32,687 nucleotides of DNA. Source: Mycolicibacillus trivialis (GTDB lineage Bacteria; Actinomycetota; Actinomycetes; Mycobacteriales; Mycobacteriaceae). The notes below the pieces were generated by a model. It was not told the origin of the DNA, did no database searches, and saw only the letters and a program-made list of their open reading frames with translations. Both the position numbers and the translations under genes were made by a program. The stretch covers positions 1 to 32,687 of the forward strand of contig NZ_LQPZ01000020.1 of the NCBI RefSeq assembly GCF_002102395.1. Direction: 5' to 3'. Positions within the stretch are counted from its first letter, which is position 1, and each line of letters starts with the position of its first letter. Below, piece after piece: positions 17,859-26,474 of the stretch.

Positions 17859-18191
17859 GGCCGCCGGGGTCGAGTGTGCGAGATGCCCGGTGCTTACGTC
17901 ACCGGATGGATCAAGCGCGCCTCAAATGGCATCGTCGGTACGAACAGAAATGTGCGCGCGACACGATTCGGGCAGTGCTCGACGACGCCCGCGACAGTCG
18001 GCTTGCCGGCGGCCACTTTCCCTGCAGACGAGGTCGCGGCGCGCCCCGCTTCTCGTTCCCCCGACATCGTGACCTACGACGATTGGCGCCGGCTCGATCG
18101 TTTCGAGCGCTCGGCGGGTGAGTCGGCGGGCCGTCCCCGCGTGAAGCTCACCGGGGTGAAGCAGATGCTGCAATACCTCTCGCAGTCGTAA
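17859..18191 (+). pseudogene. C-terminal remnant of a ferredoxin-NADP+ reductase (FprA-like), frameshifted
   Basis: Read in the frame of the stop at 18189-18191, the sequence gives RGRVCEMPGAYVTGWIKRAS then GIVGTN, the hallmark end of the NADP domain in adrenodoxin-reductase-type FNRs such as mycobacterial FprA. After GTNR the homology jumps to the -1 frame (KCARDTIRAVLDDARDSRLA, about 17948-18003). It then returns to the first frame for PDIVTYDDWRRLDRFERSAG and GRPRVKL, matching the family C-terminus. So there is a one-base loss, a compensating gain, and deletion of about three quarters of the gene, including the FAD domain. It lies downstream of the aldehyde dehydrogenase. It probably once supplied electrons to the nearby P450. 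Non-functional as it stands. Confidence 0.75.
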
Positions 18192-18569
18192 CAGGTAACC
18201 CGCCGGCCAATCGCGCGTAGGGGAGATCGGCACCCAATCGGTGGTTGGGTGAATCGGAATCGAATTGCCGATAGCGTTAAATTCGCCCCCGCTTTCGTGG
18301 CCGGCCACGGTGGCATACACGTTCTTCACCCGATTGGCCCGTGGCCCAGTCGACCCAACTGCAGTCCGAGCGCCTGCGACGCTTTCCGTTTACGGTGTCG
18401 CCATCGCCCGCCGTAGCCTCAAAAGGGGTATCAAAGTCTTCCCTTTGACGTCTAGACCGGTCACTCGCTGCTCGATAGCGTTCCGAAGTATGTCCCTGAC
18501 AGATTTGGCGTGTCGGCCGGCGGTGGCTGCAGTGCGGTCATCTGAAGGCGGCGTTGGGGGGCCCTCGGC
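18192..18569. other. Region upstream of the mce operon
   Basis: 378 bases without a convincing gene, expected to contain the mce operon promoter. It holds the 7-bp inverted repeat listed at 18231-18251, the short palindrome GTCTAGAC within 18449-18456, and a TTGACG at 18445-18450 that lacks a good -10 at the right spacing. A G-run (18555-18562) precedes the yrbEA start. Confidence 0.5.
18231..18251. repeat. 7-bp perfect inverted repeat upstream of the mce operon
   Basis: CACCCAA (18231-18237) and TTGGGTG (18245-18251) are exact reverse complements around a 7-base loop. No T-run follows, so an intrinsic terminator is unlikely. A dimeric repressor site for the mce operon is possible. It lies about 320 bases before yrbEA. 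Confidence 0.45.
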
Positions 18570-19343
18570 GTGGTGATGTCGGCGAACCTGATTGCCAAGC
18601 CGATTCGCGGTCTGGGCGGATTCTTTGGGATGTCGTTGGACACCTTCGTCGCGATATTCACCCCGCCGTTTGCCTGGGCAGAATTTGTGAAACAGGTGTG
18701 GTTCGTGGCGCGCGTGTCGATGGTGCCGGCGCTGTTGCTGGCGCTACCGTACGCGGTCATCAGCGGATTCCTGTTCAACATCTTGCTGGGCCAGTTCGGT
18801 GCTGCGGATTTCTCCGGCACCGGTAGTGCGTTCTTCGCCGTCTCCCAGATCGCGCCGTTAGCGACCGTGATCGTCGTTTCCGGTGCCGGCGCTACGGCGA
18901 TGTGTGCGGATCTGGGGGCTCGGACCATCCGTGAAGAAATCGATGCTCAACGGGTGATGGGTGTCGATCCGATCCGAGCGTTGGTGGTACCGAGAGTGCT
19001 GGCCGCCACCTTGGTTTCGCTGCTGATCGTCTCGCAGGTCGTCATCGTGGGCCTGGTCGGTGCTTACTTTCTTTCGGTCTATTACCTGCATGTCTCGGCG
19101 GGTGCCTTTGTTGAAGGTATGACGTTGCTAACCGGACTGGATGACGTCATTGTGACGTTGATCAAAGCGACGCTTTTCGGCGTGTGCTCCGGTCTGATCG
19201 CCTGCTACAAGGGAATTTCGGTGAGGGGCGGCCCGGCGAACGTAGGTATCGCTGTCAACGAAACAGTCGTGTTCTGCTTTCTCGTCTTGTTCATGATCAA
19301 CATCCTTGTAACCGCTGTCGGCGTCCAATTTACGATCTCGTGA
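18570..19343 (+). CDS. yrbEA: YrbEA permease of the Mce lipid importer (MlaE family)
   Basis: Integral inner-membrane permease, 257 aa, one of two MlaE/YrbE subunits that form the ABC-type channel of a Mce lipid import system. Several hydrophobic segments are visible: about residues 48-75, 92-113, 145-167 and 229-252. The family signature EEIDAQRVMGVDPIRALVVP is intact; it contacts the shared ATPase. GACYKGISVRGGP-like text (ACYKGISVRGGPANVG) marks the conserved loop before the last helix. The start is GTG 18570 behind a G-rich stretch; an ATG two codons in is an alternative. First gene of a ten-gene plus-strand cluster, 12 bases before yrbEB. The ATPase (MceG/Mkl) is not in this window, as is usual in mycobacteria. 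Confidence 0.95.
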   Translation: MVMSANLIAKPIRGLGGFFGMSLDTFVAIFTPPFAWAEFVKQVWFVARVSMVPALLLALPYAVISGFLFNILLGQFGAADFSGTGSAFFAVSQIAPLATVIVVSGAGATAMCADLGARTIREEIDAQRVMGVDPIRALVVPRVLAATLVSLLIVSQVVIVGLVGAYFLSVYYLHVSAGAFVEGMTLLTGLDDVIVTLIKATLFGVCSGLIACYKGISVRGGPANVGIAVNETVVFCFLVLFMINILVTAVGVQFTIS

Positions 19344-19355
19344 GGTGAGCGACTG

Positions 19356-20210
19356 ATGAGGACGACCGCTCCGAGCGTGCTCCGACCTCGGGCGCAGCAC
19401 GCGATGAATATGCTCGTGGGGAGGTGGAACCAGACCGGCGACCGAACCCGGTTCTACGTCGCCACCCTCAGTTCCATTCCCCACGCGGTTGTCCGGTACC
19501 GAGCGGAGATACTGCGCCTGATCGCCCAAATGGGGTTGGGGGTCGGGGCACTCGCAGTGATCGGCGGTTCGGTCGTGATCATCGGGATGCTGACACTGAC
19601 TACCGGCGCCTTGGTTGCGGTCCAGGGCTACAACCAGTTCCAAGCCGTCGGGGTGGAAGCGCTGACTGGGGCAGCGTCGGCCTTCTTTAATCCGCGCGTC
19701 ATTCAATTGGGGACCATTACAGTCGCTCTGGCCGCGACGATCGGCGCGGGCGCCACCGCTGAACTGGGCGCGATGCGGATCAACGAGGAGATCGACGCCC
19801 TCGAGGTGATGGGTATCCGCGCCGTCGCCTACTTGACCAGCACTAGGGTTGTCGCCGGCGTGATCGTGGTGATCCCGTTGTGGTGTGTGGGTTTGTTCAC
19901 TGCCTATGGGGCCGCGCGTATCGGTACGACTGCCATCTATGGCCAAGGCTCCGGCGTTTATGACCACTACTTCAATACGTTTCTCCATACCGCCGACCTG
20001 GTTTGGTCCCTCTCCGAGATCGTTGCTGTGACGCTGATAATCATGCTGATCCACACCTTTCGCGGGTACCACGCGGCAGGCGGACCGGCAGGTGTGGGTG
20101 ATGCTGTCGGAGTCGCAGTGCGAACTTCCATGTCGGTAGCCTCGCTCGCCATTGTCATGATGGTTCTTGCCGTCTACGGGCAAGACGGCAACATCCGATT
20201 GGCCGGCTAG
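19356..20210 (+). CDS. yrbEB: YrbEB permease of the Mce lipid importer (MlaE family)
   Basis: Second MlaE-family permease, 284 aa, partner of YrbEA in the membrane channel. After a basic cytosolic N-terminus, hydrophobic segments run at about residues 66-90, 119-140, 163-188, 220-238 and 255-272. The signature EEIDALEVMGIRAVAYLTST and the loop HTFRGYHAAGGPAGVGDAVG are conserved. The start is ATG 19356, with GAGGTGAG upstream. It is separated from mceA by only four bases, consistent with one operon. Expected to pass the lipid delivered by the Mce hexamer into or across the plasma membrane. Confidence 0.95.
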   Translation: MRTTAPSVLRPRAQHAMNMLVGRWNQTGDRTRFYVATLSSIPHAVVRYRAEILRLIAQMGLGVGALAVIGGSVVIIGMLTLTTGALVAVQGYNQFQAVGVEALTGAASAFFNPRVIQLGTITVALAATIGAGATAELGAMRINEEIDALEVMGIRAVAYLTSTRVVAGVIVVIPLWCVGLFTAYGAARIGTTAIYGQGSGVYDHYFNTFLHTADLVWSLSEIVAVTLIIMLIHTFRGYHAAGGPAGVGDAVGVAVRTSMSVASLAIVMMVLAVYGQDGNIRLAG

Positions 20211-20214
20211 CACG

Positions 20215-21564
20215 ATGAAAAATAGACGGGGCCTCGATCGGATCCACAGCGCGGTGTGGACGGTCATTCTCCTGACGACCATCGGCCTGTTCCTCTTCGT
20301 GACAACGGCGTTCTTCCGCGGCACCTTTCAGTCCTATGTGCCGGTGACGCTGGTGTCGGACCGCTCGGGTCTGGTGATGGAGATCGGCGCGATGGTCAAG
20401 ATGCGCGGCGTGCAGGTGGGTCGCGTCGGTAAGGCGAATTCCGGCCATGACGCCGTTGCTCTTCAACTGCAGATCGAACCGGACCAAATCAGGAACATCC
20501 CGGCAAACGTCGAGGCGAAGATCAGCGTCCTCACCGCATTTGGCGCCAAGTTCGTTGATCTCATCCCGCCCCCCGAGCCGAGCTCGGACCGATTGACTGC
20601 CGGCGCGGTATTGCATTCCAGCAATGTCACCGCCGAGGTCAACACTGTCCTGAAAAGCGTCGCTGATCTGCTCGAGATGGTCGACCCGGCCAAACTGAAC
20701 GCCGTCTTGACCGCGGTGGCCGATGGGCTACGTGGACAGGGCGAGCAGATCGGCGAAGCTATTACCGATCTCCATCAGGTGCTGCTGGCGCTCAACGAAC
20801 GAAGCGAGACCGTTCGCGCGGATTGGCAGGCAATGAAGAACTTCGGCGACACCTACGACGCGGCCGCGCCGGATATCCTGACGATTCTCGACGCTGTCAG
20901 CACCACTAGCGAGACCATCGTGAACCACTCGGACTCGCTGGACAGCTTGTTGCTGAACACCGTCGGACTCTCGAGCGCGGGGACGAGCCTTCTTACGGCG
21001 AGCAAGGACAGCTTCGTTGAAACTATCAACACTCTCGAACCCACCACGAACCTGCTGCTCAAGTACAACCCGGTGTACACCTGCACGCTCCAAGGCGCTA
21101 CGTGGGTGCTCGATAACTCGATGTCCTCGGTGTGGGGCGCCGACGGTCGCTCGTTGGTCCTCGACGTAGCGCTGCTTCTCGGTAATGACCCCTACAAGTA
21201 TCCGGAAAACCTGCCGGTTGTCGCGGCCAAGGGCGGGCCCGGCGGCCAACCCGGGTGCGGCTCGTTGCCGGACCCCACCAAGAACTTCCCGGTGCGCCAA
21301 CTGATCACCGACACGGGGTGGGGGACGGGTGTGGACATCCGACCCAATCCCGGCATCGGGCAGCCTTGCTGGGCGGATTACTTTCCGGTGACTCGCGCGG
21401 TGCCCGAGCCGCCCAGCATCCGTCAGTGCATACCTGGGCCGGCGGTCGGCCCGGAGCCCTACCCGGGCGCACCTCCCTACGGTGCGCCGCTGTACGGCCC
21501 CGGCGGGGTGCCACTGTGGCCTGGGGTGCCGCCGGCCGATTCCGGTCAGGCGTCCCCACCGTGA
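20215..21564 (+). CDS. mceA: MceA, Mce family substrate-binding protein
   Basis: 449-aa Mce protein anchored by one N-terminal helix (about 12-34) with a periplasmic MCE domain (about 41-120: VPVTLVSDRSGLVM, VKMRGVQVGRVGKA, IPANVEAKI, AFGAKFVDLI). A long helical region follows, which in Mce complexes forms the hydrophobic tunnel. The C-terminus is Pro/Gly-rich (YPGAPPYGAPLYGPGGVPLW). The start is ATG 20215, four bases after the yrbEB stop. First of six consecutive Mce genes, the number needed for one heterohexamer. The sequence style, and the two Mce-associated genes plus DUF732 and CAP genes at the operon's end, resemble the mce3 locus of M. tuberculosis from memory of gene order. I therefore regard it as mce3-type, not proven. 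Confidence 0.94.
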   Translation: MKNRRGLDRIHSAVWTVILLTTIGLFLFVTTAFFRGTFQSYVPVTLVSDRSGLVMEIGAMVKMRGVQVGRVGKANSGHDAVALQLQIEPDQIRNIPANVEAKISVLTAFGAKFVDLIPPPEPSSDRLTAGAVLHSSNVTAEVNTVLKSVADLLEMVDPAKLNAVLTAVADGLRGQGEQIGEAITDLHQVLLALNERSETVRADWQAMKNFGDTYDAAAPDILTILDAVSTTSETIVNHSDSLDSLLLNTVGLSSAGTSLLTASKDSFVETINTLEPTTNLLLKYNPVYTCTLQGATWVLDNSMSSVWGADGRSLVLDVALLLGNDPYKYPENLPVVAAKGGPGGQPGCGSLPDPTKNFPVRQLITDTGWGTGVDIRPNPGIGQPCWADYFPVTRAVPEPPSIRQCIPGPAVGPEPYPGAPPYGAPLYGPGGVPLWPGVPPADSGQASPP

Positions 21565-21616
21565 CCGCAGCCGATCTGACATAAGCCACCTAGGTACCCG
21601 TAAAGGAGGGAAGTTG

Positions 21617-22645
21617 ATGCGAAAGGACCTGACGGGCATCATTGTTCGGGTCGGCGTCTTCGTGACCGCCTGCCTGTGCGGCACTTTCGCCTTGATGGTG
21701 GTTTTCGCTCAGGTTCGGTTCGGTGACGGCAAGACCTACAACGCCGAATTCACCAATGTGTCCAACCTGAAGGAAGGCAACTTCGTCCGGATCGCCGGGG
21801 TGGAGGTTGGCAAGGTTAAGAGCATCGTCGTCAACGAGGACGCAACGGTGCGGGTTGAATTCGAGGCCGAAGCCTCAGCGGTTCTGACCGAGGGTACCCG
21901 GGCCGAGATCCGCTATGACGATTTGATCGGCGGTCGCTATCTGGCGCTTGAGGAGGGGGCCGGAGACCTCCGGGCGCTCGCACCCGGCGACACGATCCCG
22001 GTGTCCCGCACGAAGCCAGCGCTGGATCTGGATTCGGTGATGGGGGGCTTCCGTCCACTGCTCCGCGGGTTCAATCCCGACCAGATCAACGCGCTGAGCG
22101 GCCAGTTGGTCACCGCGCTCCAAGGCCAAGGACCCGCGATCGCGCTGGTTCTGGAACAAGCCGGCACGGTGACCGACACGCTGGCCGACCGCGATCTTTT
22201 GATCGGACAGCTCATCGACAACCTTGACGCGGTGTTGGGGACGGTCGGCGGCCAGACTGATCAACTCGATAAAGCGGTGGTCTCGCTCTCGGAGTTGGTC
22301 CAGGGGCTCGCGGAACGCAAGAACGACATCTCCAACGCCGTGGCCTACACGAACGCCGCCGCCGGTTCGATCGCGGACCTCTTGACCCAGGCGCGCGAAC
22401 CGGTTCGGAAGGTGGTCTATGAAACCGATCGCACTGCGGCGCAGGTACTGGCCGATGAGGAGTACTTGGACAACTTGCTGGAGGTGCTGCCCGACAAGTA
22501 CCGGGCGCTGAACCGCCAAGCTATCTACGGCGATTACTACAGCTTCTACTTCTGTGACGTGATCATCAAACTCAACGGCAAGGGCGGTCAGCCTGTGTAC
22601 ACGAAGGTGGCCGGCCAGAGCACAGGAAGGTGCGCGCCCAAATGA
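21617..22645 (+). CDS. mceB: MceB, Mce family protein
   Basis: 342-aa Mce protein. A short basic N-terminus and a membrane helix (about 8-30) precede the MCE domain (about 38-115: AEFTNVSNLKEGNFVRIAGV, EVGKVKSIVV, TRAEIRYDDLIGGRYLALEE). A helical tunnel segment with heptad-like leucines follows (about 145-290). The C-terminus is short and has no Pro-rich tail, unlike its neighbours. The start is ATG 21617 with an excellent ribosome site, AAAGGAGGG (21602-21610). The 52-base gap after mceA is the largest within the six Mce genes. Its stop overlaps the mceC start. One subunit of the extracytoplasmic lipid-transfer hexamer. Confidence 0.95.
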   Translation: MRKDLTGIIVRVGVFVTACLCGTFALMVVFAQVRFGDGKTYNAEFTNVSNLKEGNFVRIAGVEVGKVKSIVVNEDATVRVEFEAEASAVLTEGTRAEIRYDDLIGGRYLALEEGAGDLRALAPGDTIPVSRTKPALDLDSVMGGFRPLLRGFNPDQINALSGQLVTALQGQGPAIALVLEQAGTVTDTLADRDLLIGQLIDNLDAVLGTVGGQTDQLDKAVVSLSELVQGLAERKNDISNAVAYTNAAAGSIADLLTQAREPVRKVVYETDRTAAQVLADEEYLDNLLEVLPDKYRALNRQAIYGDYYSFYFCDVIIKLNGKGGQPVYTKVAGQSTGRCAPK

Positions 22646-23994
22646 GATCGCTTGTTGAACGGATGCGAGCGATGAAACCGTTCGCGGAACGCGATCACTT
22701 CAGGCTGGGCATCGTCGGCATCTTGCTTGTCGGGGGAATCGTGGCGGCCGCACTGTTCAACCAAAAGCTGCCGTTCTTCAAACACGGGCGCGAATACTCC
22801 GGCTATTTTGCCGATGCCGGGGGTCTGTTCACCGGTGCCGGTGTGGAGGTCTCGGGCTTCCCCGTGGGGAAGGTGACCAGCATTTCACTGGACGGGCCGA
22901 GAGTACTGGTCAAATTCAACATCGGCGGAAACGTTCGGTTGGGCGACCAGAGCACAGCGTCGATCAAAACCAAGGGGTTACTGGGCACCAAGATGCTCGA
23001 TGTTGTGCCCAACGGCGACCGGCCGCTGGCTGGTCCGATCCCGATCGACCGGACGGTATCTCCGTACCAACTTCCCGACGCTCTGGGCGACTTGACCGCC
23101 AAGATCAGCGGGTTGGACACCGACCAGCTGTCCGACGCGCTTGGCACCGTGGCCGAGGTTTTCGCCGATACCCCGCCGGCTCTCAAAGATGCGGTTCAGG
23201 GTGTCGGGAGATTCTCGGAAATAATCGCCGAACGCGACACCGAGCTGCGGAGCCTATTGGACAACGCGGCGAAGGCGACGGGAGTGCTGTCCAAGCGCAC
23301 CGACCAGGTGGTCGGCTTGGTACGGGACACCAACGCACTTTTGGCGCAGTTGAGAAAGGAAAGCGCCGCGTTAGGGCAGCTCGCGGGAAATATTTCGGCG
23401 CTGTCACGGCAATTGAAGGCGTTCATCGCCGAAAACCGTCAGCAACTACGCCCGACGCTGGACAAGCTCAACGGCGTTCTCGCGATCGTTGACAATCGCA
23501 AGGAGCGTGTCCAAGAAGCGATTAAAGGGCTCGGTGCGTACGCGATGAGGCTCGGTGAGACGGTGGCCTCGGGGCCGTTCTTCAAGGCCTATGTGGTGAA
23601 CCTTCTGCCGGGGCAGTTCGTCCAGCCGTTTGTCGACGCTGCCTTCTCCGACCTGGGACTGGACCCCGCTACGCTGTTGCCGTCGCAACTGAGCGACCCG
23701 CAAGTCGGCCAGCCAGGGACTCCTCCGCTGCCGGTGCCCTATCCGCGGACGGGTCAGGGTGGTGAGCCGCGGTTGAACCTCCCCGACGCGATCACCGGAA
23801 ATATCGACCCCGGCCTGCCTGCGCAATCTCCGGGTCGCTACCCCTATCGGCCGGAGCCCCCGGCCCCGCCTCCAGGAGGCCCGCCACCTGGACCGCCCGC
23901 CCTCCCGCCGGGGGCAGCATCCATCCCCGAACCGACACCCACGCCCGTTTACGTGCCGGCGCCGGGAGAAGTACCACCGGACGGGCAACGATGA
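22642..23994 (+). CDS. mceC: MceC, Mce family protein with proline-rich tail
   Basis: 450-aa Mce protein. Membrane helix at about 22-39, MCE domain at about 52-130 (YFADAGGLFTGAGVEVSGFP, VGKVTSISL, IKTKGLLGTKMLDVVP), then a long alpha-helical tunnel region (about 150-310). The last roughly 100 residues are highly Pro/Gly-rich (PPAPPPGGPPPGPPALPPG) and probably disordered, reaching the cell wall. I chose ATG 22642, which overlaps the mceB stop (ATGA) with GGAAGG upstream at 22625-22630. A GTG at 22630 is possible but sits on top of that site. Its own stop overlaps the mceD start, so the mceB-C-D block is translationally coupled. Confidence 0.93.
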   Translation: MRSLVERMRAMKPFAERDHFRLGIVGILLVGGIVAAALFNQKLPFFKHGREYSGYFADAGGLFTGAGVEVSGFPVGKVTSISLDGPRVLVKFNIGGNVRLGDQSTASIKTKGLLGTKMLDVVPNGDRPLAGPIPIDRTVSPYQLPDALGDLTAKISGLDTDQLSDALGTVAEVFADTPPALKDAVQGVGRFSEIIAERDTELRSLLDNAAKATGVLSKRTDQVVGLVRDTNALLAQLRKESAALGQLAGNISALSRQLKAFIAENRQQLRPTLDKLNGVLAIVDNRKERVQEAIKGLGAYAMRLGETVASGPFFKAYVVNLLPGQFVQPFVDAAFSDLGLDPATLLPSQLSDPQVGQPGTPPLPVPYPRTGQGGEPRLNLPDAITGNIDPGLPAQSPGRYPYRPEPPAPPPGGPPPGPPALPPGAASIPEPTPTPVYVPAPGEVPPDGQR

Positions 23995-25319
23995 TGGCCC
24001 GGTTGAGAGAGGTTCGGACGGTCGCGCAACGACACGCCCACGTCATTCTGGCGGGAGTTCTCTCGTTGGTCCTGGTCGGCGCGCTATTCGTCGTCCTACC
24101 GGCGAAAGATCGGATCACCCGCGTTCCGGTGGTCGGCTACTTCGATAACAGCACCGGCCTATACCCGGGAGATGACGTCCGAATCCTGGGTGTACGTGTC
24201 GGCAGGATCGACAAGATCGAACCACAGCCGCATCGGGTCAAGATTTCATTCTGGTTCGATCGCAGATACGCGGTGCCGGCGGACGCCAAGGCCGTCATCT
24301 TGTCCCCACAGCTGGTGAGCGGCAGAGCGTTGCAGCTGACGCCGGCCTACACTGGCGGGCCCGCGATGCAAAGCGGTGCGGTCATTCCTCAAGAGCGCAC
24401 CGCGGTACCGGTCGAATGGGATGACATGCGGGCGCAAATCCAGCGCCTCACAGAGATGTTACGGCCTACCGAACCCGGTGGGGTGAGCACGCTGGGCGCG
24501 GTGATCGACAGCGCCGCGGACAATCTGCGGGGGCAGGGCGCAAACATTCGTGACACGGTCATCAAGCTGTCGACCGCGGTGTCAGCGCTCGGTGACCACA
24601 GTGACGACATCTTTTCCACGGTGAAAAACCTGTCAACACTCGTGTCGGCACTGCATGACAGCAGTGCCTTGCTCAAGCAGTTGAACCAGAACCTGGCTGC
24701 GGTGTCAGCAGTTCTGGCCGACGACCCGAACAAGGTTGCTCAAGCGGTCACTGACCTGAATGCAGTCATCGCTGATGTCGGCAGCTTTGTAGCCGACAAC
24801 AGGGAGTCGGTCGGTCTCGCATCGGACAGACTGACGTCGATCACCACCGCCCTAGTCGAGAGCCTTGGCGACGTCGAACAGGTGCTACATGTCTTGCCGA
24901 CGGCAATGGTGAACTTCAACAACATCTACGAACCCGCCAATGGTTCGCTGACCGGCGTGTTGATGCTAAACAATTTCGCAAACCCGGTTTCCTTCCTATG
25001 CGGTGCGGTACAGGCTGCTTCTCGCTTGGGCGCGGAACAGGCGGCGAAACTGTGCACCCAGTATTTGGCGCCGATCGTGAAGAACCGTCAATACAACTTC
25101 TTACCGATCGGCGAGAACCTCTTTGTCGGCGCACAGGCCAGACCCAATGAGGTCACCTACAGTGAGGACTGGATGCGTCCTGATTTCGTCCCGCCAGCCG
25201 ATGATTCATCGCCCACTCCGCCGCAGCAGCAGGCAGAGCCACTGCCCGTTGAGACAGTCGCCACCGATCCCGCCGCCGGTTTACCCGGCCTCATGGTCCC
25301 GCAAGGAGCGGACAAATGA
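23991..25319 (+). CDS. mceD: MceD, Mce family protein
   Basis: 442-aa Mce protein. N-terminal helix at about 18-37, MCE domain at about 45-125 (GYFDNSTGLYPGDDVRILGV, RVGRIDKIEPQ, AVILSPQLVSGRALQLTPA), then a helical region rich in Ser/Val/Leu repeats (about 145-300). The C-terminal domain includes two cysteines (VSFLCGAVQ, AAKLCTQYL). The tail is Pro-rich. The first ATG (23991) overlaps the mceC stop; a second ATG follows directly. Its stop overlaps the start of the lipoprotein gene. Subunit of the lipid-transfer hexamer. Confidence 0.94.
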   Translation: MMARLREVRTVAQRHAHVILAGVLSLVLVGALFVVLPAKDRITRVPVVGYFDNSTGLYPGDDVRILGVRVGRIDKIEPQPHRVKISFWFDRRYAVPADAKAVILSPQLVSGRALQLTPAYTGGPAMQSGAVIPQERTAVPVEWDDMRAQIQRLTEMLRPTEPGGVSTLGAVIDSAADNLRGQGANIRDTVIKLSTAVSALGDHSDDIFSTVKNLSTLVSALHDSSALLKQLNQNLAAVSAVLADDPNKVAQAVTDLNAVIADVGSFVADNRESVGLASDRLTSITTALVESLGDVEQVLHVLPTAMVNFNNIYEPANGSLTGVLMLNNFANPVSFLCGAVQAASRLGAEQAAKLCTQYLAPIVKNRQYNFLPIGENLFVGAQARPNEVTYSEDWMRPDFVPPADDSSPTPPQQQAEPLPVETVATDPAAGLPGLMVPQGADK

Positions 25320-26473
25320 GGTTGACCAGATCGCGGCGCGGGGCAGCCTGCCTGGTGGCGATCATGCTGGTGGTCGGCCTGTCTGGCTGCGGCTGGCGTG
25401 GGCTCAACAGCTTGCCGCTGCCCGGTTTGCCGGGCAGCGGCTCGGGGTCGTTCGCGGTCCAGGCGCAAATGGCCGATGTTCGGAACCTCCAGTCGAATTC
25501 GCGGGTACGGGTCGGCGACGTGACCGTCGGTCATGTGACGAGAATCGAACGTCAGGGATGGCACGCCTTGTTGACGATGAGCCTCGATCGAAGCGTCGAC
25601 CTACCCGCCAATGCAACCGCTACGATCGGTCAGGCCACCCTGTTGGGCGCGTTGCATATCGAGCTTGCGCCACCGAGGGACGAAGCGCCGAAGGGCGAGT
25701 TACGTGATGGCTCGCTCATTCCGTTGTCTCGTGCTGATGCCTATCCGACCCTCGAACAGACGCTGGCGGCGCTGTCGCTGGTGCTCAACGGCGGTGGGTT
25801 GGGCCAAATTCAGGACATTACCGAGGCGCTCAGCACCGCCTTCGACGGCCGCGAGGATGAGGCTCGTGACCTGGTCGAACAGCTGAAAATCTTCACTGCG
25901 AACGTCAGTGACCAGACTGATGACATCATCGCTGCGGCCGAGAGTGTCAACCGGCTGGTAGGAAAGTTCGCTGAGCAACAACCCGTCCTGGATCGGGCGA
26001 TCAAGACTATTCCTGAGGCGCTCGCCGTGCTCAACGACGAACGGGAGAACCTGGTCGAGGCAGCCGACCAGTTGGGTAAATTCAGCGCGCTGACCGTCGA
26101 CACGGTCAACAAGACCAAGGTGAATCTGGTCAAGGAATTGGAGCAAATCGGGCCCGTGCTGGAGTCTTTGGCCAACGCCGGGCCCAGCCTGACCCGAGCG
26201 CTCGGTCTCATTCCGACCTATCCCTTCCCGAATGAAACGATCGAAAAATGGCAGCGGGGTGATCACGCGAATCTGACGGCCGTCGTGGACCTCACCCTCA
26301 GCCGGATCGACGCGGGGATTTTTACGGGTTCGCGCTTTGAGTGCAATCTGACTGAGCTTGAGTTGCAGTGGGGTCGTACGATCGGCCAGTTCCCCAGTCC
26401 GTGCCTGGCCGGCGGTCCGTTCAACCAGGGCAATCCGCTTGCTATTCCGTATAACTGGGATCAGGGGCGCTGA
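25316..26473 (+). CDS. mceE: MceE, Mce family lipoprotein
   Basis: 385-aa Mce lipoprotein. The signal peptide is basic (MRLTRSRRGA), then hydrophobic, and ends in the lipobox LSGC with lipid-anchored Cys25, so lipid anchoring replaces the membrane helix of the other Mce subunits. The MCE domain runs at about 46-125 (QMADVRNLQSNSRVRVGDVT, VGHVTRIERQ, TIGQATLLGALHIELAPP). A helical tunnel segment follows, then a C-terminal region with two cysteines (FECNLTEL, PSPCLAGG). The start ATG 25316 overlaps the mceD stop (ATGA). In M. tuberculosis the equivalent genes are named lprK, lprL, lprM and lprN; this one resembles the mce3 member most, by recall only. Confidence 0.95.
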   Translation: MRLTRSRRGAACLVAIMLVVGLSGCGWRGLNSLPLPGLPGSGSGSFAVQAQMADVRNLQSNSRVRVGDVTVGHVTRIERQGWHALLTMSLDRSVDLPANATATIGQATLLGALHIELAPPRDEAPKGELRDGSLIPLSRADAYPTLEQTLAALSLVLNGGGLGQIQDITEALSTAFDGREDEARDLVEQLKIFTANVSDQTDDIIAAAESVNRLVGKFAEQQPVLDRAIKTIPEALAVLNDERENLVEAADQLGKFSALTVDTVNKTKVNLVKELEQIGPVLESLANAGPSLTRALGLIPTYPFPNETIEKWQRGDHANLTAVVDLTLSRIDAGIFTGSRFECNLTELELQWGRTIGQFPSPCLAGGPFNQGNPLAIPYNWDQGR

Positions 26474-26474
26474 C

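Noticed and set aside
18449..18456. GTCTAGAC palindrome as an operator
   Set aside because: Only 8 bases, likely by chance in 32 kb.
19128..20324. Long minus-strand open frame (398 codons)
   Set aside because: Antisense to yrbEA/yrbEB, whose permease signatures are intact; His/Asp/Arg-rich with no family resemblance.
20728..21684. Minus-strand frame of 318 codons
   Set aside because: Antisense to mceA; Arg-rich shadow.
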